Below are positions 17,095-27,133 of a DNA stretch of 32,042 bases, piece after piece. Each line of letters begins with the position of its first letter. Positions within the stretch are counted from its first letter, which is position 1. A model generated the notes under the pieces. That model saw only the letters and a program-made list of their open reading frames with translations. It had not been told where the DNA came from and made no database searches. The stretch comes from Provencibacterium sp. (GTDB taxonomy: Bacteria; Bacillota; Clostridia; Oscillospirales; Ruminococcaceae), in contig JAAWAN010000020.1 of the NCBI GenBank assembly GCA_022792175.1, positions 188,745 to 220,786 of the forward strand, read 5' to 3'. The position numbers and the translations under genes were made by a program.

Positions 17095-17393
17095 CTCCTT
17101 CCAGCTTCGGACAGAAAATTTCGCAGCAGCTCCACCTGCATACGCAGTTCCGCCAGCTCGTTGTTGCGCTGTGTTTCTGCGTTTGCCGGGTTCTGGCGGG
17201 GGTATCCCTTCACTCGGGGAACATGACCGTCTGCTATCCTTTTGGCTTTGTTATTCTGCCGTGTGATGAGCTTTTTGATCTGCTTGAGCGTCAGGCCATA
17301 GCTTTCCGCTATTTCCCGGTCCGTTTCTCCCGCCGCTTTCCGTTGGAATACTTCCCCGCTTAACGTCTCCACTTTTGTATATGTTCTGCGCAT
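17091..17393 (-). CDS. IS3-family transposase OrfA (helix-turn-helix subunit)
   Basis: This 100-residue OrfA has an N-terminal helix-turn-helix (about 10-45, DREIAESYGLTLKQIKKL) and a C-terminal leucine-rich helix ELRMQVELLRNFL, as in IS3-family OrfA proteins that bind the element ends. It is intact but has no functional OrfB partner, so it is at most a DNA-binding remnant. Its stop overlaps the orfB GTG start, the arrangement used for frameshifted OrfAB synthesis. The GGAGG ribosome binding site is buried in a hairpin at 17400-17437. Confidence 0.85.
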   Translation of the reverse strand: MRRTYTKVETLSGEVFQRKAAGETDREIAESYGLTLKQIKKLITRQNNKAKRIADGHVPRVKGYPRQNPANAETQRNNELAELRMQVELLRNFLSEAGRR

Positions 17394-17399
17394 ATAGAT

Positions 17400-17437
17400 G
17401 GCCTCCTGCCGTAGCTTTTATTCTACAACAGGAGGCC
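17400..17437 (-). promoter_or_regulatory. Hairpin covering the orfA ribosome binding site
   Basis: GGCCTCCTG (17400-17408) and CAGGAGGCC (17429-17437) form a 9-bp stem, extended by GTAG/CTAC inside. On the minus strand the stem contains the GGAGG of orfA, so transcripts read in from outside would be poorly translated. In the plus direction the stem is followed by CTCTTTTTT and could act as a terminator. Confidence 0.7.
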
Positions 17438-17441
17438 TCTT

Positions 17442-17453
17442 TTTTCACTGTCC
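17442..17453. repeat. IS terminal inverted repeat, right end
   Basis: TTTTCACTGTCC, the exact reverse complement of 16572-16583. The following 200 bp (17454-17656) show no gene or strong hairpin. Confidence 0.8.
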
Positions 17454-17656
17454 GTTTTTCGGGTTATTGTCCAGCTTTGCAACCAGCCCCTTCTGAAAAA
17501 ACGCCTTTGGGGCAAGCTTACACCCTGAATTTCGCACCTGCCTACACGAAACTGTCGTTTTTTCCGATTTCTGCAAACCAGAATAAAAATTTTGTAACAC
17601 GGCTTTTAACCGGGATATGGCCTTTTCCTATTCTAAGCAAACCGGAAGCGCATTTT

Positions 17657-19138
17657 TTACAACGTTACACCGTTTTTAAAGATCGCCAGATCGCGCATGC
17701 CCTCCGTTTCGGTGCGGGTTTTGATTTCTCCCGAGGCGAGCGCGCGGACATATTCATAAAACTCTTCGCAAAGCTGCTCCATCGGCTCTCCGGTGAGCAG
17801 GCGGCCGGCATCAAAGTCAATCCAGTTTTTCTTTCGGGCATAGAGCATCGAATTGGTGGAAATTTTCACCGTTGGCACCGGGGAACCGAAGGGTGTTCCC
17901 CGGCCGGTAGTGAAGAGCACCAGCTGCGCGCCGCTGGCCGCCTCTGCGCTCGAGGCCACCAGGTCGTTACCCGGCGCCTGCAAAAGGTTCAGTCCCCTAT
18001 GCTTCACCGGCTCGGTATAGCGCAGCACATCCTCCACCGGGGCGCTGCCGCCCTTCTGGGTGCAGCCGAGCGATTTATCCTCCAGTGTTGAAATGCCGCC
18101 TGCTTTGTTGCCGGGCGAAGGGTTCTCATAAATCACCTGGCCATGCCTCATAAAGTAATCCTTAAAATCGTTAATCAGCGAAACGGTTTTCTGAAAGACC
18201 TCCGGCGTCCGGCAGCGGTTCATGAGAATGGTCTCCGCCCCGAACATCTCCGGCACTTCGGTTAAAATCGTCGTCCCTCCCTCTGCAATCAGCCGGTCAG
18301 AAAAAGCGCCGACCAGGGGGTTGGCCGTGAGGCCGGAAAAGCCATCCGACCCGCCGCATTTGAGGCCGACAATCAACTCGGACATCGGCACCGGCTCCCG
18401 ATGAAAGCTCCCCGCATACTCCGCCAGCTCGGCGATCAGCGAGAGCGCAGCCTGCTCCTCATCCTCCACCTCCTGGCAAACGAGGAATTTTACGCGCCGC
18501 TCATCATACTCCCCCAGCGCCTGCTGCATTCCGGAAATCTGGTTGGCCTCGCACCCGAGGCCGAGCACCAGCACGCCCCCTGCATTCGGATGGCGCACCA
18601 GCCCGCAGAGCGCATCCCGGGTGTTGGCGTGATCCTCGCCCATCTGCGAGCAGCCATAGGGATGGGTGAAAGCATAGACCCCTTCCACCGTTCCCGCGGC
18701 ATATTTCTGTGCCTGTTTTTCAATATTTTTGGCGACCATATTGACACAGCCGACCGAAGGGATAATCCAGATTTCATTGCGGATGCCCACCTGATCATCC
18801 GGCCGGCGGTAGCCCTGAAAGGTGCCGGGCATGCGGGCGGCAGGCTTTTTAAAATTTGGCTCATACTGATATTCCAGCAGTTCCCCAAGACCGGTGACAA
18901 TATTGTGGGTATGCACATGCTCGCCGGACGCAATCGCCTTCTGGGCCCGGCCGATGGGGAAGCCGTATTTTATCACCGGCTCCCCCGTCTTTATCGGATG
19001 CAGGCAGAACTTGTGCCCGGCAGGGATATCCCCCAAAAGCCGGATACTTTGTCCGCCAATCTCCAGTGCTTCCCCACCCTTCAGGCCCTCCAGCGCGACG
19101 GCTACATTGTCCGCAGCGTGTATTTTCATCGCTTTCAC
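17657..19138 (-). CDS. uxaA: Altronate dehydratase
   Basis: UxaA removes water from D-altronate to give 2-keto-3-deoxygluconate (KDG) in galacturonate breakdown. The 493-residue protein has an N-terminal SAF domain (about 11-83) ending in GEHVHTHNI, followed by the catalytic GD_AH region with GYRRPDDQVGIRNEIW, HPYGCSQMGEDH and GLKCGGSDGFSG. Length and order match the family. I start at GTG 19138, with GGGAGG 8 nt upstream; longer frames run into the uxaB end. It follows uxaB by 28 bp and shares its promoter and operator. No terminator of note follows; transcription would run towards the IS remnant. Confidence 0.95.
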   Translation of the reverse strand: MKAMKIHAADNVAVALEGLKGGEALEIGGQSIRLLGDIPAGHKFCLHPIKTGEPVIKYGFPIGRAQKAIASGEHVHTHNIVTGLGELLEYQYEPNFKKPAARMPGTFQGYRRPDDQVGIRNEIWIIPSVGCVNMVAKNIEKQAQKYAAGTVEGVYAFTHPYGCSQMGEDHANTRDALCGLVRHPNAGGVLVLGLGCEANQISGMQQALGEYDERRVKFLVCQEVEDEEQAALSLIAELAEYAGSFHREPVPMSELIVGLKCGGSDGFSGLTANPLVGAFSDRLIAEGGTTILTEVPEMFGAETILMNRCRTPEVFQKTVSLINDFKDYFMRHGQVIYENPSPGNKAGGISTLEDKSLGCTQKGGSAPVEDVLRYTEPVKHRGLNLLQAPGNDLVASSAEAASGAQLVLFTTGRGTPFGSPVPTVKISTNSMLYARKKNWIDFDAGRLLTGEPMEQLCEEFYEYVRALASGEIKTRTETEGMRDLAIFKNGVTL

Positions 19139-19166
19139 TTGTTTTTCCTCCCTTTCTGCGCGCTTC

Positions 19167-20633
19167 TTATCCGACCAGCTTTTGAATGGCCTTTTTCGCA
19201 TCCGCCCGGATATCCTTCAGATAGCCGGCCGCCTTTTCGCAGAAGCCTTCGATTTTGGAGAGGTCCTGTCCCCAGAAGGCGGTATTCTCTGCCAGCTCCT
19301 GAATCAGTATTTCTTCCGGCTTTTTCAGCCGCTCGCCAAAGAAGGAAAGAACGGCCGCATCATCTAAAATAACATAGTTCGTTTCTCCCCGGCGGCCGGT
19401 AAGTTTGCCGTTCTGCCAGCTTCCGCTCGTGTAAAAGGCGGCCAGCGCGGCAAAGGAGAAGCTCAGCAGCTCAGGCAACTTTCCGTCGTTCATCCGAACT
19501 GAATCGAGATAGGAGGGCAGAATGCGGGATTTCCATTTGGAGACCGAGTTTAAGGCAATCGAAAGCAGTGCATGCTTGATAAAGGGATTTTCAAACCGCT
19601 CAAAAACCGAAGCAGCAAAGGTTTTTACCTCTTCCTGCGGCAGCGGAACGGTGGGCGCAATCTCCTCATAAACCACCTTCTCCATAAAGGTGCGCACGGT
19701 AGAATCGGCCATGCAGTCGCCCACATAGTCAAATCCCGCCAGATAAGCGCCCAAAACGGTGGAAGTATGCGCGCCGTTGAGGATGCGCACCTTGCGTACC
19801 CGATAGGGCGTCTGATCGCGGGTGTAAACAACCGGCAGCCCTGCCTGCGGCAGCGGCAGCTCCTTCTCCACCTGCTTAGGATGCTCGCTCTCAATCACCC
19901 AGAGGGCAAACGGCTCGCCGGTATCCAGCAGTCCATCGCTGTAGCCCAGTTCCTCCTCCAGCGCGGCGGCCTCCTCCTTCGGATAACCGGTAATGATACG
20001 GTCAACCAGCGTAGAACAGAAAAGGTTATGCTCATTCACCCAGCTTTTAAAGCCCTCGGGCAGCTGCCAGCGCTCGCAGAGCTTCAACACACATTCCCGA
20101 AGCTTGCCACCGTTGTTTTCAATCAGCTCGCAGGGCAGCAAAATGAGCCCCTTGTCCGCTGCGCCGTTAAAAGCGGTATAGCGCTCAAAAAGAAACTTGC
20201 AGAGCTTGCCGGGATAGGTGTTTGGAGGGGTCAGCGAAAACGCATCCGCTTCATCATAAACAATCCCGGCCTCGGTGGTGTTTGAAACCACAAAGCGCAC
20301 CGACGGGATGTGCGCAAGCGCCATAAAATCCTCATATTCCGTAATGGCATCTACCGCGCGGTCTATGACTGAAATCTGCCGGCGGATAACGACCGTTTCT
20401 CCCTCCTGCCTGCCGCGCAGGATGAGGGTATACAGGCCGTTCTGCTCCCGAAAACGCTCCAGCGAGCCGAAAGCAATCGGCTTGACGACGGCAACGCTCC
20501 CATCAAAAACGCCCTTTTCATTGGCAACATCCAGCATATAGTCCACAAAACCGCGCAGGAAATTCCCTTCACCAAACTGAATGACCTTCACCTCGCGCTG
20601 CTTTTTTTCCATCTTCGCCGCTATATTTTCCAA
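19167..20633 (-). CDS. uxaB: Tagaturonate reductase (altronate oxidoreductase)
   Basis: UxaB reduces D-tagaturonate to D-altronate with NADH. The 488-residue protein is a mannitol-dehydrogenase-type enzyme: the N-terminal nucleotide fold begins VIQFGEGNFLRGFVDYM, the middle contains VSNTTEAGI and LPCELIENNG, and the catalytic helix has RKVRILNGAHT with the conserved Lys/Asn/His. The start is a TTG with AAGGG about 10 nt before it. It is the first gene of uxaBA and lies behind a strong promoter whose start site carries a palindromic operator. Fructuronate reductase (UxuB) is related, but pairing with UxaA argues for UxaB. Confidence 0.93.
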   Translation of the reverse strand: MENIAAKMEKKQREVKVIQFGEGNFLRGFVDYMLDVANEKGVFDGSVAVVKPIAFGSLERFREQNGLYTLILRGRQEGETVVIRRQISVIDRAVDAITEYEDFMALAHIPSVRFVVSNTTEAGIVYDEADAFSLTPPNTYPGKLCKFLFERYTAFNGAADKGLILLPCELIENNGGKLRECVLKLCERWQLPEGFKSWVNEHNLFCSTLVDRIITGYPKEEAAALEEELGYSDGLLDTGEPFALWVIESEHPKQVEKELPLPQAGLPVVYTRDQTPYRVRKVRILNGAHTSTVLGAYLAGFDYVGDCMADSTVRTFMEKVVYEEIAPTVPLPQEEVKTFAASVFERFENPFIKHALLSIALNSVSKWKSRILPSYLDSVRMNDGKLPELLSFSFAALAAFYTSGSWQNGKLTGRRGETNYVILDDAAVLSFFGERLKKPEEILIQELAENTAFWGQDLSKIEGFCEKAAGYLKDIRADAKKAIQKLVG

Positions 20634-20666
20634 AGCACATCGTCCCTTCCTATTCGCGTCTATGAA

Positions 20667-20680
20667 TGTAAGCTCTTACA
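20667..20680. promoter_or_regulatory. LacI-type operator at the uxaB start site
   Basis: TGTAAG-CT-CTTACA is a perfect palindrome in its 6-bp arms. It lies just downstream of the -10 box at 20687-20692 (minus strand), so a bound repressor would block uxaBA. It shares AAGCTCTTACA with the site at 20819-20832. Confidence 0.8.
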
Positions 20681-20686
20681 TGGATT

Positions 20687-20715
20687 ATCATAATCATTCG
20701 GCCGAATAATGTCAA
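20687..20715 (-). promoter_or_regulatory. Promoter of uxaBA
   Basis: On the minus strand: TTGACA (20710-20715), 17 nt, then TATGAT (20687-20692). The spacer contains a 12-bp perfect palindrome. Confidence 0.85.
20696..20707. promoter_or_regulatory. Perfect 12-bp palindrome in the uxaB promoter spacer
   Basis: ATTCGGCCGAAT lies exactly between the -35 and -10 boxes of uxaBA and differs from the LacI-type operators. It may be a second regulator site. Confidence 0.45.
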
Positions 20716-20784
20716 TCATTTCCCATAAATCCTTTGTCTATTTTAAAAGTTTATAAAGAAATGCCCAGAACTCCTCTTGCCTTC

Positions 20785-20813
20785 TTGCAATTGCTGCCAA
20801 AATGGTCTATACT
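20785..20813 (+). promoter_or_regulatory. Promoter of the LacI-family regulator and uxaC
   Basis: TTGCAA (20785-20790), 17 nt, TATACT (20808-20813). The predicted start near 20820 lies inside the operator palindrome. Confidence 0.75.
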
Positions 20814-20814
20814 G

Positions 20815-20836
20815 TTTCTGAAAGCTCTTACAGAAA
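20815..20836. promoter_or_regulatory. LacI-type operator at the regulator's own start site
   Basis: The core TGAAAGCTCTTACA (20819-20832) is extended by TTTCTG and CAGAAA into a 22-bp palindrome with one mismatch per arm pair. The position at the transcription start suggests autorepression. Confidence 0.8.
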
Positions 20837-20849
20837 CGGAGGCAAGCGG

Positions 20850-21866
20850 TTGAACGCAAAGGGTTCCCCCAATATCTATGATATTGCCGAAACGGCCGGC
20901 GTTTCCATTGCCACTGTTTCCCGGGTGCTTTCGGGCGGGCGCAATGTCAGCGCCCAGACCGAGGAAAAGGTCCTTTCGGTGATGAAAGCGCTCCACTATA
21001 CGCCCAATGCATTTGCGCGCGGGCTCTGTCTCGGCTCAATGGGAATGGTGGGCGTACTCTGTACCGATGTTTCCGACCTCTACTATGCCAGGGCCGTTTC
21101 TACCCTCGAGCGGCTGCTGCGCCAGAAGGGACTCGAGGCGCTGCTGTGCTGCACCGGTGGGAAACTGGAGGATAAAAAGAAGGGGCTCAGCCTGCTGCTT
21201 CATAAGCATGTGGATGCCGCTATTTTAATTGGCTCCGCCTTTAAGGAGCGGGAGGATAACTCCCACATCGAAACTGCCGCCCGTTCGGTGCCGGTTATTG
21301 TTATCAACGGGCTCATTGAATGCGAAAACACCTACTGTGTTCTCTGCGATGAGGAGGCCGCCATGTTTGAGGCGGTCAGCGCCCTTTGCCGGCACAGATG
21401 CAGAAAAGTACTTTATCTCTATGACCAGCTCACCTTTTCCGGCACCCAGAAGCTGGCGGGCTACCGCCGGGCGCTGCAGGAGCAGGGGGTTGAAGTAAGA
21501 GAGGAGCTCATTCTGCAGGTGGATAAATCTCTTCCGGAGATTCATGACCGGGTGCGGCAGCTTCTCTCTTCAGGTATAGAAATCGACGGCGTTGCTGCCT
21601 CGGAGGATCTGCTCGCCATCGGCGCCATGCAGCAGCTTCACCGGCATGGGCTGTACCCTCCGGTCATCGGCTTTAATAATTCGGCCTTTGCAGAAATCAT
21701 CTCCCCTGCTTTAAGCAGCGTAGATAATATGGTGGAAACGCTCTGCTCCACCGCCTTCAGCATTCTGTGCGATGTGCTCGAAGGGCGCAGCGCGCCGCGA
21801 AAGGTTCTGCTCAGCGGGCAGCTCATCGAGCGGGAAACCTTCCGGGAAAGCTCTCCCACTCTGTAA
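20850..21866 (+). CDS. LacI-family transcriptional regulator of hexuronate use
   Basis: This 338-residue repressor-type protein has the N-terminal LacI helix-turn-helix NIYDIAETAGVSIATVSRVLSG (about residues 8-29) with a hinge helix, followed by a periplasmic-binding-like sensor domain to the C-terminus. It starts at TTG 20850, with GGAGG 7 nt upstream; the longer frame would begin upstream of the predicted transcription start. It is followed by uxaC after 52 bp and is divergent from uxaBA; both promoters have matching palindromes. It is therefore the likely regulator of the whole set, probably released by a uronate or a keto-intermediate (inference by analogy with KdgR/UxuR-type LacI proteins). 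Confidence 0.9.
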   Translation: MNAKGSPNIYDIAETAGVSIATVSRVLSGGRNVSAQTEEKVLSVMKALHYTPNAFARGLCLGSMGMVGVLCTDVSDLYYARAVSTLERLLRQKGLEALLCCTGGKLEDKKKGLSLLLHKHVDAAILIGSAFKEREDNSHIETAARSVPVIVINGLIECENTYCVLCDEEAAMFEAVSALCRHRCRKVLYLYDQLTFSGTQKLAGYRRALQEQGVEVREELILQVDKSLPEIHDRVRQLLSSGIEIDGVAASEDLLAIGAMQQLHRHGLYPPVIGFNNSAFAEIISPALSSVDNMVETLCSTAFSILCDVLEGRSAPRKVLLSGQLIERETFRESSPTL

Positions 21867-21918
21867 CCTCCCCTCAGGGGAAAAAATAAAATCACCGAAT
21901 ATTGGAGGTAAAAAGCAA

Positions 21919-23325
21919 ATGAAACCGTTTATGAACGAAGACTTCCTGCTCCAAAGCGAAACCGCAAAAACACTCTACCACGACTACGCCGCTAAAATGC
22001 CGATTATCGACTATCACTGCCACATCAACCCGCAGGAGATTGCCGAGAACCGTCAGTTCGAGAATATTACCCAGGTCTGGCTGGGCGGCGACCACTATAA
22101 GTGGCGTCTTATCCGCGCCAACGGAGCGGATGAAAACGAGGTCACCGGTTCTGCGGATGACCGCGTCAAGTTCCAGCGCTTTGCCGAGGCCCTTCCCCGC
22201 GCTATTGGCAACCCCCTCTATCACTGGACTCACCTCGAGCTCAAGCGTTACTTCGGCTGTGACCTGCCCATCAATGCCGACACGGCTGAGGAAATCTGGA
22301 ATCTCTGCAACGAGAAGCTGAAGACCCCCGCCCTTTCGGTGCGCGGCATCATCGAGCAGTCAAACGTGCGCGCCATCGCCACGACCGATGACCCCGCCGA
22401 TTCGCTCATCTGGCACCAGAAGATTAAGGATGACCCGACCTGCAAGGTAACGGTCGTTCCCGCTTTCCGGCCGGATAAAGCCGTCAACCTCGAGAAGCCC
22501 GGCTTCGCGGAGTATATTGCCACTCTCGGCAAGGCGGCCGATGTTTCCATCCAGAAGATTGATGATCTCTACGCTGCGCTCGAAAAGCGCATCGCCTTCT
22601 TTGATGAGATGGGCTGCCGCGCCTCTGACCATGGCCTTGATTACTGTGTCTGCCGTCCCGATCCGGAAAACAAAGCGGATGCCATCTTCCAGAAGGCGCT
22701 CAAGGGCGAAAAACTGACGGTCGAAGAGGTTGAAATCTACAAGACCGCGCTGCTTGGCTTCTTCGGCCGCCAGTATCATAAGCATGGCTGGGTAATGCAG
22801 ATTCATTATAACGCCCTGCGCAACAACAACACCCGCATGTTTGAGCGCCTCGGTCCGGATACCGGCTATGACGCCATCGCCTCCTACAACTGCACGGCCG
22901 AGCTCATGCAGTTCTTGAATTCTCTGGAAGTGACCGGCGAGCTGCCCAAAATGGTGCTCTATTCGCTGAACCCGAACGACAATGCCGCGCTTGATGCCAT
23001 TGCTGGCACCTTCCAGAGCCCTGAAATCCCCGGCAAAATTCAGCATGGCAGCGCCTGGTGGTTCAACGATACCCTCAAAGGTATGGAGGAGCAGCTTCGC
23101 CTTTCCGCAAGTATCGGCGTTATCGGTAACTTTATCGGCATGCTCACCGATTCGCGCAGCTTCCTCTCTTACACCCGTCATGAGTACTTCCGCCGTCTCG
23201 TCTGCAATATCATCGGCGGCTGGGTGGAGAACGGGGAATATCCCGCTGATATGGCCTATCTCGGGCAGATGGTGCAGGATATCTCCTACAACAACACCGC
23301 CCGTTTCTTCGGCTTCGATAAATAA
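21919..23325 (+). CDS. uxaC: Uronate isomerase (glucuronate/galacturonate isomerase)
   Basis: UxaC isomerises D-glucuronate to fructuronate and D-galacturonate to tagaturonate, the first step of the pathway. The 468-residue length matches the family. The metal-site motif DYHCHIN is at about residues 31-37, and WVMQIHYNALRNNNTRM and the SAWWFNDTLKGMEEQL region are typical of the amidohydrolase-fold isomerase. The start is ATG 21919, with GGAGG 10 nt before it. It is co-transcribed with the LacI-type regulator and ends at a perfect terminator. Codon choice looks more biased than in its neighbours (frequent GGC, CTC, AAG), which suggests high expression. Confidence 0.96.
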   Translation: MKPFMNEDFLLQSETAKTLYHDYAAKMPIIDYHCHINPQEIAENRQFENITQVWLGGDHYKWRLIRANGADENEVTGSADDRVKFQRFAEALPRAIGNPLYHWTHLELKRYFGCDLPINADTAEEIWNLCNEKLKTPALSVRGIIEQSNVRAIATTDDPADSLIWHQKIKDDPTCKVTVVPAFRPDKAVNLEKPGFAEYIATLGKAADVSIQKIDDLYAALEKRIAFFDEMGCRASDHGLDYCVCRPDPENKADAIFQKALKGEKLTVEEVEIYKTALLGFFGRQYHKHGWVMQIHYNALRNNNTRMFERLGPDTGYDAIASYNCTAELMQFLNSLEVTGELPKMVLYSLNPNDNAALDAIAGTFQSPEIPGKIQHGSAWWFNDTLKGMEEQLRLSASIGVIGNFIGMLTDSRSFLSYTRHEYFRRLVCNIIGGWVENGEYPADMAYLGQMVQDISYNNTARFFGFDK

Positions 23326-23350
23326 TCCGCTTTCCTGCTTCCCAATATCC

Positions 23351-23394
23351 AAAATCAGCACCGCAGAACGAATCCGTTCTGCGGTGCTGATTTT
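23351..23394. terminator. Bidirectional terminator between uxaC and the ArsR-type gene
   Basis: A perfect 20-bp inverted repeat (23351-23370 and 23375-23394) with a 4-nt loop. The arms begin with AAAA and end with TTTT, so it serves both convergent units. Confidence 0.92.
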
Positions 23395-23429
23395 ATATGC
23401 AGTTTTTAAAAAGACACAAAAGGGCGTTC

Positions 23430-25921
<2,492 letters not shown>

Positions 25922-25923
25922 TT

Positions 25924-25961
25924 ATTGATTTAACTATAATCAATAATATCCGCCCTGTCAA
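25924..25961 (-). promoter_or_regulatory. abfA: abfA promoter with overlapping palindrome
   Basis: On the minus strand: TTGACA (25956-25961), 17 nt, TATAGT (25933-25938). The inverted repeat ATTGATT (25924-25930) / AATCAAT (25938-25944) covers the -10 box, a position suited to a repressor, perhaps the co-transcribed ArsR-type protein. Confidence 0.75.
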
Positions 25962-26129
25962 GAGAAAACTGAAATTTTTCCCGCTTGCCGCTTCCGAAAG
26001 GCAGGATGAAGAAAAAGACTTCTAATTTTGCAGCCGGACGGAATATACTGTAGCGTTACGATGGCCATGAGCAGGCTTAACAGCGCTTTAAACGGCGGAA
26101 TTTTAAAGGGTACAGAGGAGGCAAAGCAA

Positions 26130-27056
26130 ATGTTGTATTATAAGCCAGAGGGCAGGCTGATTGATACGCCCCAGAACCGCGCCATGCTGCGCAGCGCAGC
26201 TTCCCTGCAGGAGGCCTATGCCGCGGGGAGAATTCTGGAGGCGCGCGCAGTCGTCTGCGATAATGAGCACAACCTGGTTGTTGATCTTGGCTGCTGCCGG
26301 GGGCTTATTCCCCGGTGCGAATGCGCCGTTGGAATTGCCGAGGGGGCAACCCGGGATATTGCCATTATCTCCCGGGTTAATAAGCCGGTCTGCTTTGTCA
26401 TTACCGACCTGCGCCGGCAGGCGAACGGTTCCCTTTTCCCGCTGCTCTCCCGCAGGAGAGTGCAGGAAAACTGCATTCGCGATTATCTCAGCCTGCTGCG
26501 GCCGGGAGATGTCATCGATTGCCGTGTCACCCATCTGGAAGCGTTCGGGTGCTTTGTGGATGTCGGCTGCGGAATTGCCTCGCTGATTCCGATTGACTGT
26601 ATCTCCATTTCGCGTATCTCCCATCCGAGCGACCGGTTCCGGGTGGGACAGGATATCCGCGCGGCAGTCAAATCGATCGATCAGACCGGACGGCTCTCGC
26701 TCACCCACAAGGAGCTGTTGGGCACCTGGGAGGAAAACGCTTCTCTCTTCTCCTGCGGACAGACGGTAGCCGGAATCATTCGCTCGGTGGAGAATTATGG
26801 TGTCTTCGTTGAACTGACCCCCAATCTGGCCGGACTGGCGGAGCCGCGGGAAAATGTAGAGCCCGGGCAGGCGGCCAGCGTTTATATTAAAAATCTCATC
26901 CCGGAAAAGATGAAGGTCAAGCTGATTATCGTCGACTCGTTCGATGCGCGTTATCAGGGGGACAACGCCAGCTATTACATACAGGGCAGCCATATCGACT
27001 GCTGGCGCTACTCCCCTCCCTCCTCCCCGCGGCTGATTGAAACGGTGTTTGAATAG
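26130..27056 (+). CDS. S1 RNA-binding-domain protein (ribosomal S1-like)
   Basis: This 308-residue protein has an N-terminal degenerate S1-like segment (about 33-95) followed by two clear S1 OB-fold repeats (126-195: GDVIDCRVTHLEAFGCFVD...GRLSLTHKELLG; 210-270: GQTVAGIIRSVENYGVFVE). It is shorter than true ribosomal S1 and is of the type common in Clostridia. It likely binds RNA on or near the ribosome, but the exact role is unknown. The start is ATG 26130, with AGAGGAGG 8 nt upstream; a longer frame from 26028 has no ribosome binding site. It is divergent from abfA and alone in its unit, ending at a stem-loop. Confidence 0.85.
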   Translation: MLYYKPEGRLIDTPQNRAMLRSAASLQEAYAAGRILEARAVVCDNEHNLVVDLGCCRGLIPRCECAVGIAEGATRDIAIISRVNKPVCFVITDLRRQANGSLFPLLSRRRVQENCIRDYLSLLRPGDVIDCRVTHLEAFGCFVDVGCGIASLIPIDCISISRISHPSDRFRVGQDIRAAVKSIDQTGRLSLTHKELLGTWEENASLFSCGQTVAGIIRSVENYGVFVELTPNLAGLAEPRENVEPGQAASVYIKNLIPEKMKVKLIIVDSFDARYQGDNASYYIQGSHIDCWRYSPPSSPRLIETVFE

Positions 27057-27081
27057 CGCGGCCTTTCATTCCGAAAAAGCA

Positions 27082-27120
27082 CAGGCACGAAAGCAGCCTA
27101 TAAAGGCGCCTTCGTGCCTG
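27082..27120. terminator. Stem-loop terminator between convergent genes
   Basis: CAGGCACGAA (27082-27091) pairs with TTCGTGCCTG (27111-27120), with a further small GCC/GGC stem inside. The flanks are only moderately T-rich (CTGTTTATT), so efficiency is uncertain. Confidence 0.6.
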
Positions 27121-27133
27121 CTGTTTATTCCCT

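Larger units (their letters stand above)
16572..17453 (-). mobile_element. IS3-family insertion sequence, decayed and internally deleted
   Basis: The 882-bp element is bounded by matching 12-bp terminal inverted repeats and carries orfA and a broken orfB on the minus strand. Intact relatives with two-frame transposases are usually 1.2-1.5 kb, so a few hundred bp are missing, all from orfB. I see no convincing target-site duplication next to the repeats. It lies directly after the TetM-like gene and before the downstream end of uxaA. Confidence 0.88.

Noticed and set aside
22360-23361. Long minus-strand frame opposite uxaC
   Set aside because: Antisense to a highly conserved enzyme gene with strong codon bias; it extends towards the terminator region and lacks a start signal.
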